Positions 1-7,293 of a DNA stretch of 16,484 nt are shown here, piece by piece. Numbering within the stretch: position 1 is the stretch's first letter; the number at the start of each line of letters is the position of its first letter. Source of the DNA: CADEFF01 sp964569315 (lineage in GTDB: Bacteria; Pseudomonadota; Alphaproteobacteria; Dongiales; Dongiaceae); assembly GCA_964569315.1 (NCBI GenBank), contig CAZMUZ010000085.1:1-16484 (forward strand). The letters run 5' to 3'. Under the pieces are notes generated by a model. That model did not search any database. It worked only from the letters and a program-made list of their open reading frames with translations, and was not told the origin of the DNA. A program made the position numbers and the translations under genes.

Positions 1-1300
<1,300 letters not shown>

Positions 1301-1341
1301 CGTCCCCTACCCGTTCCGTTGAAGCCGCCCCATTTGGCCGA

Positions 1342-1367
1342 CCGGCCGCGACGCTAGCCGCGGCCGG
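1342..1367 (-). other. GC-rich hairpin in the gmaS-fhs gap
   Basis: A perfect 9-base inverted repeat (CCGGCCGCG at 1342-1350, CGCGGCCGG at 1359-1367) with an 8-base loop lies 41 bases before the fhs start. No T tract follows on the minus strand, so it is not a classical intrinsic terminator. It could stabilise the 3' end of the upstream message or slow transcription into fhs. In G+C-rich DNA such repeats also arise by chance. Confidence 0.4.
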
Positions 1368-1394
1368 GGTCTTCATATCGTCCCGAAACGACGC

Positions 1395-1423
1395 GAATTG
1401 GCGCGGTCGGGCCGCACCAATTC
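1395..1423 (-). terminator. Strong hairpin just downstream of gmaS; possible terminator or attenuator
   Basis: A 12-base-pair stem (arms 1395-1406 and 1412-1423, loop of 5) begins 17 bases after the gmaS stop codon. In the plus-strand DNA one position is a C/A mismatch (1402/1416), but in minus-strand RNA it becomes a U-G wobble, so the stem is continuous only in the sense transcript. Only a short TTT follows (in GTCGTTTCGG), so termination is probably partial or absent. The position suits lowering fhs expression relative to gmaS, or protecting the 3' end of the message. Confidence 0.42.
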
Positions 1424-1440
1424 CGCGCCATTCGACCGTC

Positions 1441-2748
1441 CTAGCAATCGAGCGTGGTCTGGCGCTCCCATTCCGAGAGATGCCGGTTGAACTGGTTCCA
1501 TTCCTCGTTCTTGAAGCGCACATAGCTGTCGATGAAGCTGTCGCCGAAGCGCTCGCGCAAGACCTTGCTCTTGTCGGTGAGCCGCAGCGCGTCCAGCAGG
1601 TTGAGGGGCAGCTTCTTGGCGCCCTTCACCTTGTGGCCCTCGGTGTACATGTTGATGTCGAGGCGCGGCCCCGGATCGCGCCGATTGGCAACCCCGTCGA
1701 GGCCGGCCGCCAGCACGCCCGCCTGCATCAGATAGGGATTGGCGGCGCCGTCCATCAGCCTGAGCTCGAACCGCCCGGCATCCGGAATGCGGACCATGTG
1801 GGTGCGGTTGTTGCCGCTATAGGTGATGGTGTTGGGCGCCCAGGTCGCGCCGGAGACTGTGCGCGGCGCGTTGATGCGCTTGTAGCTGTTGACCGTGGGG
1901 TTGAAGAAGCTGCAGAGCGCGTCGGCCGAGTGAATGACCCCGGCGAGGAACTGGTAGGCCATCTTGGAGAGGCCGAGCTCGCCCTTGGCGTCGCCGAACA
2001 GGTTCTTCTTGCCCGTCTTGTCCCAGACCGAAACATGGGCGTGGCAGCCATTGCCGGTCAGGTTGGCGAAGGGCTTAGGCATGAAGGTCGCGCGGAAGCC
2101 GTGCTTCTCGGCGAGCTGGCGCACCATGTATTTGAAGAACACGTGACGATCCGCCGTCAGCAGCGCATCGTCATATTCCCAGTTCATCTCGAACTGGCCG
2201 TTCGCGTCCTCATGGTCGTTCTGATAGGGCTTCCAGCCGAGCGCCAGCATGGAGTTGCAGATATCGGTGATGACGTCGTAGCGCCGCATCAGCGCCATCT
2301 GGTCGTAGCAGGGCTTCTCCTGGGTATCGGCGGGATCGGAGAGCGTCTTGCCGTCCGGCGTCAGCAGGAAGAACTCGCATTCGACGCCGCTCTTCATCCG
2401 CATGCCCTTGTCGGCCGCGGCGGCGACCTGCCGCTTGAGCTGCGCGCGCGGGCTGTCCGCCACTTCCTTGCCGTCCATCCAGAGATCGGAGGCGAGCCAG
2501 GCGACCTCGGGCTTCCAGGGAAGCTGGATCAGGCTTTCGGGATCGGGACGCGCGAAGAGATCCGGGTGCGCCGGCGTCATGTCGAGCCAGGTCGCGAAGC
2601 CGGCAAAGCCGGCGCCGTCGCGCTGCATGCCGGCGATCGCCTCGGCCGGCGCCAGCTTCGCGCGCAGCACGCCGAAGAGATCGACGTAGCTGATGAGGAA
2701 ATACTTGATCTTACGTTCTTTCGCGACTTTCGCGAGATCGGTGGCCAT
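1441..2748 (-). CDS. gmaS: Gamma-glutamylmethylamide synthetase (glutamine synthetase family, type III-like)
   Basis: Joins methylamine to the gamma-carboxyl of glutamate with ATP, making gamma-glutamylmethylamide, the first step of the N-methylglutamate route in the cytoplasm. The 435-residue product has glutamine synthetase landmarks in order: ECEFF at 123-127 (metal-binding Glu), NDHEDANGQFEMNW at 177-190, GNGCHAHVSVWD at 232-243 (ATP/Glu region), NPTVNSYKR at 283-291, and FELRLMDGAANPYL at 327-340. The length and the C-terminal TTLDC ending fit GmaS/type III-like enzymes rather than GlnA, as far as I recall. The ATG at 2748 has a GGGGAA ribosome site 7 bases upstream. It follows mgsC by 63 bases in the same operon and precedes fhs. 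The substrate is inferred from the adjacent mgsABC and mgdABCD. The family also contains enzymes using ammonia or other amines, and sequence alone does not settle the amine. Confidence 0.88.
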   Translation of the reverse strand: MATDLAKVAKERKIKYFLISYVDLFGVLRAKLAPAEAIAGMQRDGAGFAGFATWLDMTPAHPDLFARPDPESLIQLPWKPEVAWLASDLWMDGKEVADSPRAQLKRQVAAAADKGMRMKSGVECEFFLLTPDGKTLSDPADTQEKPCYDQMALMRRYDVITDICNSMLALGWKPYQNDHEDANGQFEMNWEYDDALLTADRHVFFKYMVRQLAEKHGFRATFMPKPFANLTGNGCHAHVSVWDKTGKKNLFGDAKGELGLSKMAYQFLAGVIHSADALCSFFNPTVNSYKRINAPRTVSGATWAPNTITYSGNNRTHMVRIPDAGRFELRLMDGAANPYLMQAGVLAAGLDGVANRRDPGPRLDINMYTEGHKVKGAKKLPLNLLDALRLTDKSKVLRERFGDSFIDSYVRFKNEEWNQFNRHLSEWERQTTLDC

Positions 2749-2811
2749 GCGGAGATTCCCCCTGTCGGTGCGGGCCCCGTCGAACCGGCGCCCGCGTTTG
2801 CTGTGGTCGGT

Positions 2812-4137
2812 CTAGATCGCCCCTGGAATCCAGCTCGTGCCGGCAAGCGGCACCCGCGCCATCGCCGCCGATTCGACGGTGAGCGCGACGAGATCGTCCG
2901 GTTCGAGATTATGCAGATGGCTCTTGCCGCAGGCGCGCGCGATGATCTGCGCCTCCATGGTCAGAACCGCCAGATAGTTGGCGAGGCGCCGGCCCGCCTT
3001 GACCGGGTCGAGCCGCGCGGCGAGCTCGGGATCCTGCGTCGTGATGCCGGCCGGATCGCGCCCTTCATGCCAGTCATCATAGCAGCCGGCGGTGCTGCCG
3101 AGCGCCTGATACTCCGCCTCGAGCTTCGGATCGTTGTCGCCGAGCGCCACGAGCGCCGCCGTGCCGATGGCGACCGCGTCGGCGCCGAGCGCCAGCGCTT
3201 TCGCCACGTCGGCGCCGTTGCGGATGCCGCCGGAGACGATGAGCTGCACCTTGCGGTGCATGTCGAGGTCCTGCAGCGCCTGCACCGCCGGGCGGATCGC
3301 CGCCAGGATCGGGATGCCGACATGCTCGATGAAGACTTCCTGGGTCGCGGCCGTGCCGCCCTGCATGCCATCCAGCACCACCACGTCGGCACCGGACTTC
3401 ACCGCGAGCGCGATGTCGAAATAGGGCCGGGTGGCGCCGACCTTGACGTAGATCGGCTTCTCCCAGTCGGTGATCTCGCGGATCTCCTGGATCTTGATGG
3501 TGAGGTCGTCCGGGCCGGTCCAGTCGGGATGGCGGCAGGCCGAGCGCTGGTCGATACCCTGCGGCAGGTTGCGCATGGCCGCCACGCGCGCCGAAATCTT
3601 CTGGCCGAGCAGCATGCCGCCGCCGCCGGGCTTCGCGCCCTGCCCCACCACGATCTCGACGGCGTCCGCCTTGCGGAGATCGTCCGGGTTCATGCCGTAG
3701 CGCGAGGGCAGGAGCTGGTAGACCAGCGTCTTCGAGCTCTCCCGTTCCTCGGGCGTCATGCCGCCGTCGCCGGTCGTGGTGCTGGTGCCCATCGCGGTCG
3801 CGCCGCGGCCGAGCGCTTCCTTCGCCTGGCCGGACAGCGCGCCGAAGCTCATGCCGGCGATGGTGACCGGCGTCTTCAGATGGAGCGGTTTCTTGGCGAA
3901 GCGCGTGCCGAGCACGACGTCGGTTGCGCATTTCTCGCGATAGCCTTCGAGCGGATAGCGCGACACCGAGGCGCCGAGGAACAACAGGTCGTCGAAATGC
4001 GGCAGCTTGCGCTTCGTGCCGGCGCCGCGGATATCGTAAATACCGGTCGCGGCGGCGCGCTGGATCTCCGCGATCGAATGCTCGTCGAAGGTCGCGGAGC
4101 GTCGCGGCGGGGTCCGGACGGGGATGGGTGCGCTCAT
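2812..4137 (-). CDS. mgsC: N-methylglutamate synthase FMN subunit C (glutamate synthase domain 2)
   Basis: Resembles the FMN-binding (alpha/beta)8 synthase domain of the glutamate synthase large subunit as a free 441-residue protein. With MgsA and MgsB it is expected to convert gamma-glutamylmethylamide to N-methylglutamate. Seen: GMSFGALSGQAKEAL at 95-109, GDGGMTPEE at 123-131, GQGAKPGGGG at 165-174 (the Lys is conserved in glutamate synthases), GIDQRS at 194-199, and the FMN-phosphate region SGGIRNGADVAKALALGAD at 302-320. Odd feature: where glutamate synthases carry cluster cysteines, this protein reads GCYDDWHEGRDPAG (351-364). Trp356 and Asp361 stand in place of the second and third cysteines, so the usual 3Fe-4S cluster probably cannot form. 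Starts 11 bases after mgsB and is followed by gmaS, so one operon. A plain glutamate synthase is the alternative, but the missing cysteines argue against it. Confidence 0.87.
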   Translation of the reverse strand: MSAPIPVRTPPRRSATFDEHSIAEIQRAAATGIYDIRGAGTKRKLPHFDDLLFLGASVSRYPLEGYREKCATDVVLGTRFAKKPLHLKTPVTIAGMSFGALSGQAKEALGRGATAMGTSTTTGDGGMTPEERESSKTLVYQLLPSRYGMNPDDLRKADAVEIVVGQGAKPGGGGMLLGQKISARVAAMRNLPQGIDQRSACRHPDWTGPDDLTIKIQEIREITDWEKPIYVKVGATRPYFDIALAVKSGADVVVLDGMQGGTAATQEVFIEHVGIPILAAIRPAVQALQDLDMHRKVQLIVSGGIRNGADVAKALALGADAVAIGTAALVALGDNDPKLEAEYQALGSTAGCYDDWHEGRDPAGITTQDPELAARLDPVKAGRRLANYLAVLTMEAQIIARACGKSHLHNLEPDDLVALTVESAAMARVPLAGTSWIPGAI

Positions 4138-4148
4138 ATGTCTCGCTC

Positions 4149-4832
4149 TCAGTAGGCGTCGACGTTGTCGACGTGGAAGTTATAGAGGCGACGGGCGGAA
4201 CCGTAACGGCGGAAGCGCTTGGCGTCGGCCGCGATGCCGGCGCGCTTCAGGAGCTTCTCGAGCTTCGCCACGTGATGCGGCGTCATCTTCTTCTCGATGC
4301 AGTCCGCGCCGAGGCTTTCGACCTTGCCCTGCACGTAGAGCCGCGCCTCGTAGATCGAATCGCCGAAGCTCGAGCCTACGTCGCCGCAGACGACGAGCGA
4401 GCCGGTCTGGGCCATGAAGGCGCTCATATGGCCGACCGAGCCCGCAACCACGATGTCGATGCCCTTCATCGAGATGCCGCAGCGCAGGCCCGCATCGCCC
4501 TCGACGACGAGCAGCCCGCCGCGGCCGGTGGCGCCGGCCGCGTCGGAGGCATTGCCCTTCACCCGCACCTCGCCGGACATCATGTTTTCGGCGAGACCGA
4601 CACCGCAATGGCCATTCACGATGACGGTGGCTTCCTTGTTCATGCCGGCGCAGTAATAGCCGGGATGCCCGTCGATGGTGACCTCGATGGGCGCATCGAG
4701 GCCGGCCACCAGCGCATGCGCGCCTTTCGGGTTGACCACCCGCCAGGCGCGTTCGTTGGTGTCCTTCGGCAGCTTGTGCAGCCTTTGATTGAGGTCGCGG
4801 ACGCTGGTCTCGGCGAGATCGACAGTGATCAT
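4149..4832 (-). CDS. mgsB: N-methylglutamate synthase subunit B (GXGXG beta-helix protein)
   Basis: Equivalent to the C-terminal GXGXG (right-handed beta-helix) domain of the glutamate synthase large subunit, here a separate 227-residue protein. Repeating Gly-rich turns occupy about residues 44-175, for example AGMNKEATVIVNGHCGVG, SGEVRVKGNAS and CGDVGSSFGDSIYEA. It has no catalytic residues of its own in this family; its role is structural, holding the amidotransferase and FMN subunits together. Its ATG overlaps the mgsA stop (ATGA), which implies translational coupling, and mgsC follows after 11 bases. It is shorter at the N-terminus than the second copy at 14554-15390, which carries about 55 extra residues. 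The fold assignment is secure. The specific role in N-methylglutamate synthesis rests on linkage to gmaS and mgd. Confidence 0.86.
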   Translation of the reverse strand: MITVDLAETSVRDLNQRLHKLPKDTNERAWRVVNPKGAHALVAGLDAPIEVTIDGHPGYYCAGMNKEATVIVNGHCGVGLAENMMSGEVRVKGNASDAAGATGRGGLLVVEGDAGLRCGISMKGIDIVVAGSVGHMSAFMAQTGSLVVCGDVGSSFGDSIYEARLYVQGKVESLGADCIEKKMTPHHVAKLEKLLKRAGIAADAKRFRRYGSARRLYNFHVDNVDAY

Positions 4833-5737
4833 GCGGCGGCTTTCACTTCCCAGGTGTAGACGACGGAGGGTGCGGGAGCCCAGACCTTGGCCTTGTCGGC
4901 ACCCGGCAGATTGGCGATCGAGCGGTACTCCGAGGCCATCGCGACCCAGTCGTCCGTCTCGGCCAGCACCGCCGGCTTGCAGGCGAAGGCGTCGCGCAGT
5001 ACGGCGAAGCCGTCCCGCGTGCCCATGGTGAAGGTATAGAAGCCGTCGAGATCATCGAGCCCGGCCTCGAGCGCTTCCTTGAGCGAGGCGCCCTCGGAAA
5101 GGCGCTGCGCGAAGTAGCGGGCCGCCACCTCGCTGTCGTTGTCGGTCTCGAAGATGTGGCCGCGCTTCTTCAGCCACTTCCGCATGTTGTTATGGTTCGA
5201 GAGCGAGCCGTTATGGACGAGGCACATGTCGGACGCGGCGGTGAAGGGATGCGAATGCTCCGTCGTCACCGCGCTCTCGGTCGCCATGCGGGTATGGCCG
5301 ATGGCATGCGTGCCCTCCATGCCGGCAAGGCCGTAGCGGTCCGCGACCTCAGCCGGCAGGCCCATGTCCTTGTAGACCTCCATGAGCCGGCCATAGCCCA
5401 TCACGCGGATCTCGGGATGGTTCCGGCGGAGCCAGTCGCGCACGACCTCATCGTCGGCGCCGACCGTCATCACCGCATGGTTCGCCTTCACCTCGAAATC
5501 GACTTCGGTATTGAGCGCCTGGCCCAACTGCCCGCCAACCTCGCGCCACGGAAATTTCGGGTCGGCATTGAAGAGGGTGAGCTTGGAGCTCTTGCCCGCG
5601 GCCGGCCGGTGATAGACGGCGATGCCCGCGCTGTCGGGGCCGCGCTCCGTCATCTCGATCAGCATGGTCCGGAGATGCTTGCCGAGCTTCGGCCGCATGG
5701 AGGGGTTCTTCAGAAACAGTCCGACGATTCCGCACAT
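4829..5737 (-). CDS. mgsA: N-methylglutamate synthase subunit A (class II glutamine amidotransferase)
   Basis: A 302-residue Ntn-type amidotransferase. The N-terminal MCGIVG exposes Cys2 as the nucleophile after Met removal. Further family marks are RGPDSAG at 32-38, HAIGHTRMATES (about 144-155, substrate Arg) and LVHNGSLSNHNNMR (about 173-186), followed by DNDSEVAA. In the glutamate-synthase-like complex this subunit would hydrolyse gamma-glutamylmethylamide, releasing methylamine to the FMN subunit. That substrate is inferred from the neighbours; the sequence alone equally fits glutamine. First gene of the mgsABC-gmaS operon. Its ATG has an AAGGA ribosome site 8 bases upstream, and a promoter-like sequence lies about 45-70 bases upstream. 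Translationally coupled to mgsB by an ATGA overlap. Confidence 0.87.
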   Translation of the reverse strand: MCGIVGLFLKNPSMRPKLGKHLRTMLIEMTERGPDSAGIAVYHRPAAGKSSKLTLFNADPKFPWREVGGQLGQALNTEVDFEVKANHAVMTVGADDEVVRDWLRRNHPEIRVMGYGRLMEVYKDMGLPAEVADRYGLAGMEGTHAIGHTRMATESAVTTEHSHPFTAASDMCLVHNGSLSNHNNMRKWLKKRGHIFETDNDSEVAARYFAQRLSEGASLKEALEAGLDDLDGFYTFTMGTRDGFAVLRDAFACKPAVLAETDDWVAMASEYRSIANLPGADKAKVWAPAPSVVYTWEVKAAA

Positions 5738-5779
5738 GTGAGGGTCCTTTCGGAAGGCGGTCGGAAAAATCCTAAGGAA

Positions 5780-5808
5780 AATCTAGCCTTCGACGGCCGG
5801 GTTTTCAA
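5780..5808 (-). promoter_or_regulatory. Sigma-70-like promoter of the mgsABC-gmaS operon
   Basis: On the minus strand TTGAAA (5808-5803) and TAGATT (5785-5780) are separated by exactly 17 bases, a good match to the -35/-10 consensus. Transcription would start near 5773, leaving a leader of about 36 bases before mgsA. An A/T-only run (about 5811-5826) sits just upstream of the -35 like an UP element, unusual in this G+C-rich window. The same T-rich run, preceded by a weak 5-bp stem, could end transcription of the upstream regulator gene. The rest of the 111-base gap (5738-5848) holds a TCCTaAGGA dyad at 5770-5778 and the mgsA ribosome site. Confidence 0.62.
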
Positions 5809-5848
5809 CCAAAAGAAAAAATATTTCCTGTCAGTAAAATAGCCGGAA

Positions 5849-6568
5849 TCAGTCCGCTTCGCGCGGGTAGCAGATGATCGAGAGGAACCGGATCGGCAGC
5901 TTCCGGAGATCGTCCGGGCCGTGCGGCACGTCGGCGTCGAAGAAAAGCGAGTCGCCGGGCGTGAGCGTATAGGTCTTGTCGCCATGCCGGTAGCTGACCT
6001 CGCCCTCCAGCATATAGAGGAACTCGAGCCCCTCATGCTGGAACAGCGGAAAGACGTCCGAGCGCGCCGTGAGGGTTATCATGTAGGGCTCGACCGAGAT
6101 CGACTTCCGTACCGTGTGGCCGAGGAGCTGATACTGGTGGCCGGCGCGGGTCCCGCGCCGCTCGATCACGAGCCCCCTGCCCGCCTGGACGAAGGTCGCG
6201 TCGCGCTCCTCCTCGAAGCGGCGGAAGAAGGCGGTGACCGGCACATGGAGGGCGACCGAGAGCGCCTGCAGCGTGGCGAGCGACGGCGAGGTCATGCCAT
6301 TCTCGATCTTGGAGAGCATGCCGGCCGAGAGATCGGCGAGCTTCGCAAGGTCCGCGACGGTCATGTCGAGCTTGCGCCGGAACTCGCGCACCTCGCGGCC
6401 GATCGAGACCTCGAGGCGGTTGCCGCGCGGATCGACGAGGCCGTGCGGGTCCTGCATCTTGCTGTCCGCACCCGGCTTGCGCGGCGACCTTCCGGACACC
6501 GCCGGCGACCTGCCGGCCGGTTTCAGCGCAGCCGCCTTGACCGAAGAAGGCCGCGCCTTCCGGCTCAC
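5849..6568 (-). CDS. XRE-family transcriptional regulator with C-terminal cupin domain
   Basis: A 239-residue DNA-binding regulator. An Arg/Lys/Pro/Ser-rich, probably disordered tail fills residues 1-37. A helix-turn-helix of the XRE/Cro type spans about 56-111, with the recognition region around SAGMLSKIENGMTSPSLATL (81-100). A cupin effector domain spans about 165-235, with HEGLEFLYMLEGEV and TPGDSLFFDADVPHG. This HTH_3 plus cupin_2 layout is typical of regulators of amine, polyamine and amino-acid catabolism. I chose the GTG at 6568 because it overlaps the mgdD stop as GTGA; the alternative ATG at 6457 would give a 202-residue protein starting at MQDPHG with only a weak ribosome site. Being last in the mgd operon and next to the mgs promoter, it is the best candidate controller of both. 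The effector is unknown; N-methylglutamate or gamma-glutamylmethylamide would be logical guesses. Confidence 0.82.
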   Translation of the reverse strand: MSRKARPSSVKAAALKPAGRSPAVSGRSPRKPGADSKMQDPHGLVDPRGNRLEVSIGREVREFRRKLDMTVADLAKLADLSAGMLSKIENGMTSPSLATLQALSVALHVPVTAFFRRFEEERDATFVQAGRGLVIERRGTRAGHQYQLLGHTVRKSISVEPYMITLTARSDVFPLFQHEGLEFLYMLEGEVSYRHGDKTYTLTPGDSLFFDADVPHGPDDLRKLPIRFLSIICYPREAD

Positions 6569-7290
6569 GGCAGCCTGGCCAGGCGCTTCAGGGCCGACCA
6601 GCCGATCGCCTTGCCGGCGAACTCCTGCACGGCGTCGGTCAGGCACATCCACATGTAGTCGGCGGATGCGCTGTCGGTCAGGAGATGATAGGCCGGCAAC
6701 TCGCCCAGATAGTCGCGGATCACGATGGTGCCGTTCCGCGCGACCGAGGTCTGCGCGATCTGGCCCTGCGGGAACTTGTGCGGTCGAAGGTCGATGCCGC
6801 AGATCTTGGCGAACATCTGCGGCGTATGCTCGCCCGTCAGCATGAACCAGCAATGGCTGTCGGCGCGGGGCGTCGGATAGCCCACCAGGCGCCGCGGCTT
6901 CTCCGCCCCCCAATTCCAGGCGGCATTGAGCCGGTCCACGAGCCGGCCTTCGCCGGAAAGGCTGTCGATCAGAAAGATCTCCGTGGGCGCGAGCCGGGCG
7001 GCGAGCGAGCCGTCCTCCTGGCGGTAGGCCATGTTGCTGTCGGCGCCGATGCGCAGGCCCTGCTCGGTCAGCCATTCGACCGTGCCGGTGCCCTTGAAGC
7101 CGGTGCGCGGCAACGGCGAAAGATCGACCAGCCCGAGCTTCCGGCCTGCCGCCGTCTCGCTTTCGACGCTGCCGCCCAGCGTCATCGCCACGGAAGCGTC
7201 GCGCCAGGGCTGGAAGTCGGCGCCGAGCGACTGCAGCGTCCGATAGACGAAGCTGCGCCGCAATTTCACCGCGGGATCGAGGCCGGCCAT
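6565..7290 (-). CDS. mgdD: N-methylglutamate dehydrogenase gamma-like subunit (SoxG family)
   Basis: Small 241-residue subunit of the heterotetrameric sarcosine-oxidase-like N-methylglutamate dehydrogenase. SoxG proteins are distant relatives of the aminomethyltransferase fold and scaffold the alpha and beta subunits. Support is mainly positional, fourth in a beta-delta-alpha-gamma gene order, together with fitting length and sequence such as CWFMLTGEHTPQMFAKICGIDLRP and the C-terminal DYMWMCLTDAVQEFAGKAIG. It starts 3 bases after the mgdC stop, with an AGGAG site inside the end of mgdC. Its stop overlaps the GTG of the XRE regulator. It could equally be called soxG if the enzyme uses sarcosine, but linkage to gmaS and mgsABC favours N-methylglutamate. 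Confidence 0.83.
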   Translation of the reverse strand: MAGLDPAVKLRRSFVYRTLQSLGADFQPWRDASVAMTLGGSVESETAAGRKLGLVDLSPLPRTGFKGTGTVEWLTEQGLRIGADSNMAYRQEDGSLAARLAPTEIFLIDSLSGEGRLVDRLNAAWNWGAEKPRRLVGYPTPRADSHCWFMLTGEHTPQMFAKICGIDLRPHKFPQGQIAQTSVARNGTIVIRDYLGELPAYHLLTDSASADYMWMCLTDAVQEFAGKAIGWSALKRLARLP

Positions 7291-7293
7291 GTC

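Noticed and set aside
2770..2795. GCGGGC/GCCCGC inverted repeat between mgsC and gmaS
   Set aside because: Only six base pairs with a long loop in G+C-rich DNA and no T tract; too weak to call as a terminator or attenuator.
1480..4155. Plus-strand open frame of 891 codons
   Set aside because: It lies antisense to gmaS and mgsC, is rich in Arg/Ala/Gly/Asp as expected for a shadow of G+C-biased third positions, has no ribosome site and resembles no protein family.
2812..5737. One glutamate synthase gene broken into three by frameshifts
   Set aside because: Each of the three genes has its own start, stop and ribosome site, and the same three-way split recurs at 13145-16331, so it is a natural multi-subunit arrangement.
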